NCBI GenBank assembly: GCA_023392515.1
Contig: JAEVYX010000110.1
Location: 1 to 23,452, forward strand
Direction: 5' to 3'
DNA: 23,452 nt
From: Bacillota bacterium
GTDB taxonomy: Bacteria; Bacillota; Clostridia; Christensenellales; Aristaeellaceae
In this document: in pieces, positions 15,228-22,241 of the stretch
How positions within the stretch are numbered: the first letter of the stretch is position 1
Layout of the letters: each line of letters begins with the position of its first letter
The notes under the pieces: generated by a model
Seen by the model: the letters and a program-made list of their open reading frames with translations, nothing else
Told to the model about the DNA's origin: nothing
The model's database searches: none
Made by a program: the position numbers and the translations under genes

Positions 15228-15944
15228 CTACCGGAATTCGAGATTGCGCAAATCAAGCGGGTCGATCTCGTTCAGCTTTCGAAGTTCCTCCTCCGTGGGC
15301 AGCGATGTCTTCTCAAGCGCAATATAGCGGATGGGAAAAGCAGTATTTTCCGCAACCTCCTCAATACTGGAGGTGGGGTGAACACTTTTAAGTATCATTT
15401 CGCCACTGTGCATGGTAAATACGCAAAATGGAGTCACAATATCACTTACATTGCCCCGGGCTGTAACGAAATCCAGCTTGCTTGCAAAGGTGCGCTTATC
15501 ATGTTTCGTACGCCAAATAATAGCTCTCTTTGCGGTCGGAATAAGCACAGCGCTGCCCGCGCCGCCCGGCAGGCGAACCTTCGGCTTATGATAATCACCG
15601 ATGACCGAGGCATTTACTCCGCCGGAATTATCAAACTGAACCCCGCTTAAAAATGCCACATCCAACCCACCCCGCATACTCAGGTCGAATACTTCCTGCA
15701 GGGGAAATTTCGCAGACGCCGATCCCCACAGTTCATCCCCAGCGCTGGTAAAGCTTTGCAGGCGGGGCTTTAATGGGTCTACGCCGCCGGGTATGTTCAG
15801 ATGCACGGCGTTTGGCGCATGGGTGGCTTTGGCAAGCAGTACAGCGACTAAAGGCATATGGGAGCTGACGCCGTGAAATACCGTTTCGCCATCGTGAATA
15901 AGGCGTGCCATACTGACTGTCATAATATCGCAGGGTCTGAGCAT
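15228..15944 (-). CDS. CoA-transferase-like subunit B (GctB/IpdB family)
   Basis: This 238-residue protein aligns with the beta subunit of family I CoA transferases such as glutaconate CoA-transferase: a start like MTVSMARLIHDGETVFHG, GVQFDNSGGVNASVIGDYH, then PTSSIEEVAENTAF. With its partner it would move CoA between acids, or cleave a CoA ester. The catalytic glutamate of GctB (in VESG) aligns with the isoleucine of NIPGG here, so classic glutamyl-CoA chemistry seems impossible in this subunit. IpdA/IpdB-type hydrolases are a related alternative. The ATG at 15944 has a strong AAAGGAGG, and it lies 1 nt after the stop of subunit A. Confidence 0.87.
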   Translation of the reverse strand: MLRPCDIMTVSMARLIHDGETVFHGVSSHMPLVAVLLAKATHAPNAVHLNIPGGVDPLKPRLQSFTSAGDELWGSASAKFPLQEVFDLSMRGGLDVAFLSGVQFDNSGGVNASVIGDYHKPKVRLPGGAGSAVLIPTAKRAIIWRTKHDKRTFASKLDFVTARGNVSDIVTPFCVFTMHSGEMILKSVHPTSSIEEVAENTAFPIRYIALEKTSLPTEEELRKLNEIDPLDLRNLEFR

Positions 15945-15945
15945 G

Positions 15946-16740
15946 TCACGGCCTCCTTTGCAGCCAGGCTTCCAATTCTCCGGTGCCGCCAAGGTTCAGG
16001 AAGGAACGAATATCCTCATTCTTTACACCATAGCAGCCGCAGCAGGCACCGGGAGAAGCACCCCGCGGAGCATGCACAACAGCGCTCACCAGAAAATGCG
16101 GAATGCATGCCTTGACTTCCGATCTTGTGAAATACTCTTCCCCCACAATTCGCTCGGCGGTCACAATAACCGTCTTCGAAGCACGGGTCAGCAGCACATC
16201 ATCGTACTCCGGACCCTCAATAAGGGCGTTGCCGCGTTTGTCGGCAAGCTGTGCATGCACAATGCTCACATCCGGTCGGATAGCTTTCACAGCATTAAGC
16301 GTTTCACCGGTAAAAGGGTCTGTCACTGCAGCAAAATAGTCATTCACCGCAACCAAGTCGCTGACTTTCAGCCCGCGCACCGGCATGAAAGGGATGCCAT
16401 AGCTTGCAGCCCGTAGCGCACTGATGACCGTGTAACAGGCGTGCTCATTCGCCTTGACCGCACCCTCCTGAACCGCCCTTCGATAGTGCTGGCACAGGGA
16501 ATATTCTGTCTCGTAGCTGATGAAGCCCGCATCCACGCTTGCGGCGCATCCGGCAAAACAAAGCAGATCGATATCCATACCTCCCGCTGTTTTCACCAGG
16601 CGGAGACCGCGCTTCTTTTGGCGCGCCATTTCCATAGCCGCCGCCATCGGCGCACGGTTGAGGGTATTACCGCCCATGCCCAGCAAGGCCCCGTCCGGGA
16701 TTAAGCGTATTGCCTGGGTCAGATCGGTCAGCTTGCTCAT
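15946..16740 (-). CDS. CoA-transferase-like subunit A (GctA/IpdA family)
   Basis: This 264-residue protein is the alpha partner of the downstream subunit. It shows LLGMGGNTLNRAPMAAAMEM near the start, then DPFTGETLNAVKAIRPDVSI, VHAQLADKRGNALIEGP, and VIVTAERIV. The PFTGE and HAQxADxxGN segments resemble both GctA and IpdA, with IpdA perhaps closer. The last 30 or so residues include a Cys cluster (GACCGCYG) and a LeuGlyGlyThrGly tail. The start has GAGGT seven bases upstream. Together with subunit B it might take CoA from a product acyl-CoA or process a branched or thio-acyl-CoA. The true substrate is unknown. Confidence 0.87.
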   Translation of the reverse strand: MSKLTDLTQAIRLIPDGALLGMGGNTLNRAPMAAAMEMARQKKRGLRLVKTAGGMDIDLLCFAGCAASVDAGFISYETEYSLCQHYRRAVQEGAVKANEHACYTVISALRAASYGIPFMPVRGLKVSDLVAVNDYFAAVTDPFTGETLNAVKAIRPDVSIVHAQLADKRGNALIEGPEYDDVLLTRASKTVIVTAERIVGEEYFTRSEVKACIPHFLVSAVVHAPRGASPGACCGCYGVKNEDIRSFLNLGGTGELEAWLQRRP

Positions 16741-16795
16741 GGAGATACCTCATTTTCCGCAGAAGCTTCCATTGCTTTTCCAGTTCCCCAGGAAA

Positions 16796-18127
16796 TTACT
16801 TGGCGGCGTTAGCCGCAATGTTCACCGCATCCCACACAGTGGCAAAGGGCGGTGCATACGCCAAATCAACCATGCCCAATTCCGATGTGGACATGCCTGC
16901 ATGGATGGCAGTGGCGAATATGTCACATCGCAAAACCGCGCCTTTCAAACCCGCAATGTTCGCGCCAAGCAGCCGGAGGGTTCGCTTCTCATACAAAAGT
17001 TTTACGGTAAGTTTCGTTGGGTCGGGATAGTATGCCGGATGATCGCTGGCGGTTACAAGCTTTATTCCGTAATTGATGCCCTTGCGTTTGGCATCCGCCT
17101 CTCTAAGCCCTGTGCGCGCCATTTCAAGATCGCACACCTTGATGGCGGCCGTACCCAACGCACCCTCGAACGTCTCGTGGGCACCGGCCATGTTTGCCCC
17201 GGCAATACGGCCGCATTTGTTTGCAACAGTGCCCAACGGCAGAAAGTAGTTCTCCTGCGCGACCCGATGCCAGCAAACCGCACAATCTCCCGCCGAAAAT
17301 ACGTCTGGCAGGCTCGTGCGCTGTTCACGGTCAACAATCAATGCACCGTTTCTTGCCATGCCAATTCCGGTATCCTTCAGGAAATCTGTCGCAGGTACCA
17401 CGCCAACTGCGACAAGCACCACGTCCGCGCGGTATTCTCCGTGATCGGTATGCACCAGCCGGTAATCCGTTTCCTCGGTAAATGAGGTGACGCGTTCCTT
17501 CAGTTTCAGAACCACGCCTTTCCGTTCCAGTTCCTGCGCGGCCAATTCTGAAAACTCCGGTTCAAATGAAGTTAGCAGCCGCTCGGCGGCCTCAACGATC
17601 GTTACTTTCTTGCCAAGGTGGAGCATCGCCTCAGACATTTCTACGCCGATATATCCGCCGCCTACGATCACCACATCATTTACACCCTGCAAGCGGGCAA
17701 TTTTCTCAAACAAGAGACCATCTTCCATGGTTTTGATATAGAACACGGAGGGAAGATTCGCGCCTTCAACCTTGGGCATTACACTATCACAACCCACGGC
17801 GACCATCAGCACATCATATTGATCGGTAAATACTTCTCCCGTGTCGTGGTTTTTGATCTCCACGCGCTTGTTTGCGGCGTCCACGCGGACCGCCTCGTGG
17901 CGCAGCCAGGTACGGATCCCCATCTCATCATATTTTTCGCGGGTGCGGGCGATCAGCTTACCCGCGTCGCTGTTGAACCCGCCTATAAAATACGGAAGGC
18001 CACATGCGCCATATGATAGGAAGTTACCCCGCTCATAAACAGTAATTTCCGCCTGCGGCATCTCCCGCTTGAGTTTAGATGCAGCACTCATTCCGGCGGC
18101 AACACCGCCTAACACTATTGCTCTCAT
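16796..18127 (-). CDS. FAD-dependent pyridine nucleotide-disulfide oxidoreductase (CoA-disulfide reductase / NADH oxidase type)
   Basis: From the ATG at 18127 (443 aa, GGGG seven bases upstream) the protein has an FAD Rossmann motif (VLGGVAAGMSAA, 5-16), the single redox cysteine C42 in SYGACGLPY, an NAD(P)H Rossmann motif (VVIVGGGYIGVEMSEA, 152-167), the second FAD site TSLPDVFSAGDCA, and a dimerisation domain ending AYAPPFATVWDAVNIAAN. Members reduce CoA disulfide or act as NADH oxidases or persulfide reductases through this cysteine. In this operon it may keep the CoA pool reduced or remove NADH made by the aldehyde dehydrogenase. Which one cannot be told from sequence. It lies 120 nt after the aldolase gene, the second largest gap in the operon. 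Confidence 0.88.
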   Translation of the reverse strand: MRAIVLGGVAAGMSAASKLKREMPQAEITVYERGNFLSYGACGLPYFIGGFNSDAGKLIARTREKYDEMGIRTWLRHEAVRVDAANKRVEIKNHDTGEVFTDQYDVLMVAVGCDSVMPKVEGANLPSVFYIKTMEDGLLFEKIARLQGVNDVVIVGGGYIGVEMSEAMLHLGKKVTIVEAAERLLTSFEPEFSELAAQELERKGVVLKLKERVTSFTEETDYRLVHTDHGEYRADVVLVAVGVVPATDFLKDTGIGMARNGALIVDREQRTSLPDVFSAGDCAVCWHRVAQENYFLPLGTVANKCGRIAGANMAGAHETFEGALGTAAIKVCDLEMARTGLREADAKRKGINYGIKLVTASDHPAYYPDPTKLTVKLLYEKRTLRLLGANIAGLKGAVLRCDIFATAIHAGMSTSELGMVDLAYAPPFATVWDAVNIAANAAK

Positions 18128-18247
18128 CACTCTACCCCGCAAGGTCGGCGGCGGAGGCCGCCCGTATCTTTGCGATCCTCTAAGCCAGCATTTGAAAAGG
18201 TTTCACTCCGCCATCGCACCGCTGCAAGGCGGTTTCAAGGAATCAGA

Positions 18248-19105
18248 CTACCGGTTCAGGTTTTTAAGGCGTTCGAGCACGGCCTGGGTGATTGCCTGCA
18301 CGTCCAGATCGCTTTGCTCCTGATTGCCCACACAACTACAGTTCTGGCCCAAAAGCGGCGCAGATCCAACCGGTGAGTGGCCGGAAATGACATCCTGCGT
18401 GTTGGTCGGGCGCGCAGAACAGGGCGGAATACCACCAGAGGTGATGCCAAGCTTTTTGCGTATTTCAATCAGTTCGTTTACCTGTTCACAACTTAACACA
18501 TTCGCTTTGCCGATGATATTGCCGGTATACATGATCACCATTGCGTAGTGTTCTGTGGATTCCAGCCTGTACCAAGCCTCCATCAGCGAACCGCCCCACG
18601 CAACCGCGCCGTGGTTTGCCAGCAAAAGTGCGTTATAATCTCGTGCATATGGGGCGATGGAATCAGGAATGCCCTGGGAACCCGGCGCCTCATAATGGAC
18701 ACATGGTACAGTGCCCAGGTTTACAAGCGCTTCCGGATAAATCGCCTTGTCCAAGCCAATTCCGGCAATAGCGAAGGAAGTGCTGATGGGCGGATGGGCA
18801 TGGCACACACCCATCGCGCTAGGATTTTCATTATAAATACGAAGGTGCATTTTGACTTCGCTGGATGGACCGCGCTCTCCTTGGGAAAGCACTGTGCCGT
18901 CCAGGCGCATCTTTACCATCTGATCCTCGCTCATAAAGCCCTTGGATACACCTGTCGGCGTCGTCCAGATGATATCATCAGCCACCTTACAGCTGATATT
19001 GCCATCGTTTGCGGCAACGAAATTTTTTGCATACATACGCTTGCCGATTTCTACAATCAGCTTTTTTGCTTCACTGTCCGTAGGATATGTGCGGATGTCT
19101 GGCAT
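18248..19105 (-). CDS. Class II aldolase with C-terminal BMC encapsulation peptide
   Basis: This looks like the signature enzyme of the BMC. It belongs to the FucA/AraD class II aldolases, which cleave ketose-1-phosphates to DHAP and an aldehyde with Zn2+. Visible are NDGNIS (33-38), TGVSKG (51-56), SSEVKMH with catalytic E83, CHAHPP with zinc ligands H102 and H104, and LLANHGAVAWG with H165. The catalytic part ends near 222. A Pro-, Ser- and Cys-rich linker follows (about 225-265), then the amphipathic helix SDLDVQAITQAVLERLKNL (265-283), typical of an encapsulation peptide. The ATG at 19105 follows TAGGTGA; a GTG at 19114 is less likely. It is the first gene of the operon. With 5-deoxyribulose-1-phosphate the products would be DHAP and acetaldehyde (inference). 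Confidence 0.92.
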   Translation of the reverse strand: MPDIRTYPTDSEAKKLIVEIGKRMYAKNFVAANDGNISCKVADDIIWTTPTGVSKGFMSEDQMVKMRLDGTVLSQGERGPSSEVKMHLRIYNENPSAMGVCHAHPPISTSFAIAGIGLDKAIYPEALVNLGTVPCVHYEAPGSQGIPDSIAPYARDYNALLLANHGAVAWGGSLMEAWYRLESTEHYAMVIMYTGNIIGKANVLSCEQVNELIEIRKKLGITSGGIPPCSARPTNTQDVISGHSPVGSAPLLGQNCSCVGNQEQSDLDVQAITQAVLERLKNLNR

Positions 19106-19150
19106 GCTTTTCACCTACGCATTTTCGATTATTTGTACAAGCACAGCGGG

Positions 19151-19168
19151 TTGTTTAGTTTTGTTTAG
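19151..19168. repeat. Tandem direct repeat in the BMC mRNA leader
   Basis: TTGTTTAG occurs twice, at 19151-19158 and 19161-19168, with a 10-bp period. It lies between the predicted BMC transcription start and the aldolase start codon. It could be a protein-binding site on one face of the helix or chance in AT-rich DNA. Confidence 0.45.
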
Positions 19169-19197
19169 CATTATCATGTTTATCTCTTTACCTGCTC

Positions 19198-19226
19198 ATT
19201 ATAGTTGTATGACGGTATGTTGTCAA
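19198..19226 (-). promoter_or_regulatory. Consensus sigma-70-type promoter of the BMC operon
   Basis: On the minus strand TTGACA (19226-19221), a 17-nt spacer and TATAAT (19203-19198) match the consensus exactly. Transcription would start near 19191, giving a leader of about 86 nt before the aldolase ATG. Such a strong promoter is likely held down by a repressor, for which the LacI-type gene of the operon is the obvious candidate. Confidence 0.8.
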
Positions 19227-19228
19227 CA
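19218..19228. promoter_or_regulatory. Candidate operator at the BMC promoter
   Basis: TGTTGTCAACA is an exact 11-bp palindrome centred on one T and covers the -35 element of the BMC promoter. Its right part, TTGTCAACA, recurs as TTGCCAACA on the -35 of the divergent transporter promoter. The LacI-type regulator of the operon could bind here, but no binding data are available. Confidence 0.4.
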
Positions 19229-19367
19229 CTATCTTTCAAAATGTGCATACACATATCAGATGAATTATCTACATTATTATGCGATTAATCGTGAATTATG
19301 ATTGCTTTTATGAATATCAATAACTTATCAAGAATAAATTTTCTTACTAAATTTGCTGAAATTCTAC

Positions 19368-19396
19368 TTGCCAACATACAAGAAAGATGCTATACT
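19368..19396 (+). promoter_or_regulatory. Sigma-70-type promoter of the ABC transporter operon
   Basis: TTGCCA (19368-19373), a 17-nt spacer and TATACT (19391-19396) lie upstream of the binding-protein gene. Start of transcription would be near 19403, with a leader of about 50 nt. The -35 is part of TTGCCAACA (19368-19376), a near copy of the sequence on the BMC promoter, so both operons may share one regulator. Confidence 0.7.
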
Positions 19397-19455
19397 GACA
19401 CCAATAAGGGGCGAGCGTTCATTGAAGCCCTGAATAATTTCATAGGAGGTTTACC

Positions 19456-20565
19456 ATGAAAAAGTTTGTATCTCTGGTACTCGCGCTTCTGATGGTATTT
19501 GCACTGTGCACCACTTCCTTGGCCGAGACAGCCAATCCCGTCGCCGGCAAGAAAGTCGCCTACATCATGCAGCTGACATCCGCCACCATCTTCCAAATGT
19601 GGAAGGATTCCTGCGCAGACTTGTGCGCCAAGCTGGGTGTCCAGTTCGACTTCTTCTTCTGCGATAACGACATCAACAAGTGGCAGGATACGATCAGCAG
19701 CTGCGCCGCCGCTGGTTATGACGGACTGCTCATCAGCCATGGCAACAAAGACGGCTCTTATGTATTTTTGAAGGGCATCACCGAGCAGTATCCGGATCTG
19801 AAGATTGTGTGCTTCGATACCCAGTTCTTCGCGGACGGCCAGTATCAGAAGCTCCCCGGCATCACGCAGCTGTTTCAGCAGGATGAAAGCCTTGTAACCG
19901 TTCTTCTCGACAAGTTTATCGAAGAATTCGGCGAAGGCGTACGCTTGATCAAGGTATGGCGCGGCCCGAACTACAACAGCCCCTTTGATCGCCGTGAAGT
20001 AGGCTGGGAAAAATATGAATCCGCCGGCAAGATCAAGACCGTTGGCGAAATCCAGCCCCTGCAGGATACCGTTGACTCCGCCAACGCCGTTGCCGCCGCA
20101 TATCTGCAAGGCATCAACCGCGATGACGTGGATGGCGTAGTCGTGTACTACGATTGCTACGGTCAGGGCGTTTACAAGGCAATCCTGGAAAACGACAACT
20201 TCAACGGCAAAATCGGCAAAGCGCTGCCTATGTCTTCTGTAGACATCGATCCCGTTGACGTTACCAACATGCAGACCCGCCCGGACCTCTGGACTGCTGC
20301 CGGCACCACCGACTGGACTCTGAATGGTGAAATCGCCATGCGCCTGTTGCTCCTCGAACTGGCCGGCGAATATGACAAGATTTTTGATCCCGCTTCCGGA
20401 AAAACCGGCGTGGACGTGGTTGAAGTGCCCGGCTCTGCCATCCTGGCTTCCGATCTGAAAGCCGATTCCACCGTTGAAAACCTGGGCAGCGTTGCCCCCT
20501 TCACCTACGGCAATCTCTCCTATCTGTCCGTTACCGATTGGATGCCCGCAGACCTGATCCACTAA
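19456..20565 (+). CDS. Sugar ABC transporter substrate-binding protein (periplasmic-binding-protein family)
   Basis: This 369-residue exported protein would capture the sugar outside the membrane for the ATPase and permease encoded next. It starts with a signal peptide (MKKFVSLVLALLMVFALC, then TTSLAETA), most likely cut after SLA at residue 23. The cysteine of FALC lacks the small residue needed before a lipobox cysteine, so it does not look like a lipoprotein. The mature part has the type I sugar-binding layout (KKVAYIMQLTSATIFQMWKD, AAGYDGLLISHGNKDG, DDVDGVVVYYDCYGQGVYKA), like RbsB/YtfQ-type proteins. The start has AGGAGG six bases upstream. Divergence from the BMC operon suggests it imports the BMC substrate (inference). 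Confidence 0.9.
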   Translation: MKKFVSLVLALLMVFALCTTSLAETANPVAGKKVAYIMQLTSATIFQMWKDSCADLCAKLGVQFDFFFCDNDINKWQDTISSCAAAGYDGLLISHGNKDGSYVFLKGITEQYPDLKIVCFDTQFFADGQYQKLPGITQLFQQDESLVTVLLDKFIEEFGEGVRLIKVWRGPNYNSPFDRREVGWEKYESAGKIKTVGEIQPLQDTVDSANAVAAAYLQGINRDDVDGVVVYYDCYGQGVYKAILENDNFNGKIGKALPMSSVDIDPVDVTNMQTRPDLWTAAGTTDWTLNGEIAMRLLLLELAGEYDKIFDPASGKTGVDVVEVPGSAILASDLKADSTVENLGSVAPFTYGNLSYLSVTDWMPADLIH

Positions 20566-20610
20566 TTTCCAACTTATATAAAGCCATCTGAGCAATGTTT
20601 CTAGGCAGGG

Positions 20611-20645
20611 GGCGTCGGAGTCTTTGCTCCGGCGCTTCCTTCTTA
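20611..20645 (+). terminator. Intra-operon hairpin after the binding-protein gene
   Basis: GCGTCGGAG (20612-20620) pairs with CTCCGGCGC (20627-20635) over 9 bp with one G-U and a 6-nt loop. TTCCTTCTT follows. Such hairpins after binding-protein genes commonly cause partial termination or protect the upstream mRNA, giving more binding protein than transporter. Confidence 0.6.
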
Positions 20646-20681
20646 AAGAATGCTGCTCCCTGACAGAGAAGAGGGAAATCC

Positions 20682-22202
20682 ATGGATAAGTTAACGCTTG
20701 GAACAAGAAATGTTTCCATAGAATTTCCCGGTGTAAAGGCGCTGACAGACGTAAATTTTGAGGTCAGCACCGGTGAGATCCGAGCGGTTGTCGGTGCCAA
20801 CGGAGCCGGGAAATCAACATTGATGAAAATTCTTGCTGGTGCAAACCCAGACTATACAGGCGAAGTGTATCTGAACGATCAAGTGATCGAACTGCGTACT
20901 GCTATGGCCGCAAAGAAACACGGTATCCAGATCGTGTATCAAGAGGTCGATACGGCACTTGTTCCCACGCTTTCCGTAGCGGAAAATGTCATGTTAAGCA
21001 ATATGGTCATGGATTCAAGGGACCCCTTGGTCCATTGGAAAAATGTGCGCAGCGAGGCACAGAAAATTCTGGGCCGCCTGCATATTAGCGTGAACGTGCG
21101 CAAGCTAGTACAGAACCTAACCCTTGCTCAGAAGCAGATGGTGCTGATTGCCAAGGCCATTGCCTCCAAATGCAATTTTCTCATTCTGGATGAGCCTACC
21201 GCGCCGCTAAGCGACACGGAGACTGAAGAACTATTCAAGTTGGTACGGCATCTCAAGGCCACCGAGAATATTGCGATTATTTTTATCTCCCACCGCATTA
21301 ATGAGGTACTTCAGATTTGTGAAAAATACACCGTCATGCGCAATGGCGAGATTGTGGATACTTCCCCCATTACTCAAAGTACCACCACGAAGGAAATTGT
21401 TGAAAAAATGCTCGGCCGTACCTTTGAAGAGATTTTCTCCAAGGAAAAAGTCTCCATCGGCGAGAAGGTCTTTGAAGTCTCCCATCTGTCCGGTGCAGAC
21501 GGCAAAGTGAACGACGTCTCCTTCCATGTAAAAAAGGGCGAGATCGTCGGCATTGCCGGCCTTGTGGGCGCAGGCAAATCAGAGCTGTGCAAGACTATTT
21601 TTGGTGCATATAAGAAGAGTAATGGTATTATTACCCTCAATGGACATGAATTAAAAATCGATATCCCCACCCATGCCGTAAGAAACCGAATTGCTCTTGT
21701 GCCGGAAGAACGGCGCAAGGAAGGCGTTTTGGTAAATGAAAGCGTAACCTTCAACCTGTCTGCCGCTTGCCTTGGTAAGTTTTGCAAATTATCCTTCATT
21801 AACAAGCGAAAAGCTGACGCCAATGCCAGGCATTATGTAAAGGATCTGGGTATCGCTACCCCATCGATCCGGCAGTACGTCAAAAATCTTTCCGGCGGCA
21901 ATCAGCAGAAGGTCGTTGTAGGAAAGTGGCTGGCCGCTGACTGCGACATCTATATTTTTGATGAACCTACCAAGGGCGTCGACGTAGGTGCCAAGCAGGA
22001 TATTTTCCGCTTGATAAATGATATCACCAAACAAGGCAGCAGCGTAATCTATGCCTCCTGCGAGAACGCGGAGCTTCTTTCCATCACGGATCGCATCTAT
22101 GTTTTGTATGATGGACATGTGATGGCGGAATTGGAAACCGCGAAAACGAATGAGGATGAGATAGTCCATTACGCTGTAGGCAGCAACACCAAATACGCCT
22201 GA
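20682..22202 (+). CDS. Sugar ABC transporter ATPase with two nucleotide-binding domains (RbsA/MglA type)
   Basis: This 506-residue protein carries two ATPase domains. The first has Walker A VVGANGAGKST (36-46), a degenerate signature NLTLAQKQ (145-152) and Walker B FLILDEPTAPLS (166-177). The second has GLVGAGKSE (293-301), a full signature NLSGGNQQK (402-410) and Walker B IYIFDEPTKGVDVGAK (423-438). This layout is that of ribose/galactose-type importers, where both domains sit in one chain and power a permease dimer. AGAGGG lies upstream of the ATG. It follows the binding-protein gene after a 116-nt gap with a hairpin and precedes the permease gene by 39 nt. Confidence 0.95.
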   Translation: MDKLTLGTRNVSIEFPGVKALTDVNFEVSTGEIRAVVGANGAGKSTLMKILAGANPDYTGEVYLNDQVIELRTAMAAKKHGIQIVYQEVDTALVPTLSVAENVMLSNMVMDSRDPLVHWKNVRSEAQKILGRLHISVNVRKLVQNLTLAQKQMVLIAKAIASKCNFLILDEPTAPLSDTETEELFKLVRHLKATENIAIIFISHRINEVLQICEKYTVMRNGEIVDTSPITQSTTTKEIVEKMLGRTFEEIFSKEKVSIGEKVFEVSHLSGADGKVNDVSFHVKKGEIVGIAGLVGAGKSELCKTIFGAYKKSNGIITLNGHELKIDIPTHAVRNRIALVPEERRKEGVLVNESVTFNLSAACLGKFCKLSFINKRKADANARHYVKDLGIATPSIRQYVKNLSGGNQQKVVVGKWLAADCDIYIFDEPTKGVDVGAKQDIFRLINDITKQGSSVIYASCENAELLSITDRIYVLYDGHVMAELETAKTNEDEIVHYAVGSNTKYA

Positions 22203-22241
22203 TTCCAGAACAGAAAATGATTCAATGGGAGGAGATTCACC

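Noticed and set aside
18147..18162. GGCGGC / GCCGCC hairpin in the 120-nt gap after the aldolase gene
   Set aside because: Short, symmetric GC-rich stem with a 4-nt loop and no T-run on the transcribed strand; it could be an mRNA processing stem but support is thin.
3306..19105. A propanediol, ethanolamine or glycyl-radical type BMC
   Set aside because: No diol dehydratase, ethanolamine ammonia-lyase, glycyl-radical enzyme or activase is encoded; the only lyase-type core enzyme is the class II aldolase.
18248..19105. Plain fucose or rhamnose BMC based on the FucA-like aldolase and FucU
   Set aside because: No fucose or rhamnose isomerase and no fuculo- or rhamnulokinase lies here, while MtnK- and MtnA-type enzymes do. 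It stays possible if those genes are elsewhere.
19133..19140. TTGTACAA palindrome in the leader as an operator
   Set aside because: Only 8 bp, easily by chance in AT-rich DNA, and not repeated at the transporter promoter.
19106..19191. A possible SAM riboswitch in the BMC leader, expected if this were methionine salvage
   Set aside because: The leader is only about 86 nt, AT-rich, and has no S-box stems or conserved segments that I can see.
19390..20706. A long minus-strand open frame (438 codons) opposite the binding-protein gene
   Set aside because: The plus strand codes for a clear signal peptide and sugar-binding fold with a good ribosome binding site and promoter; the antisense frame has no motif.
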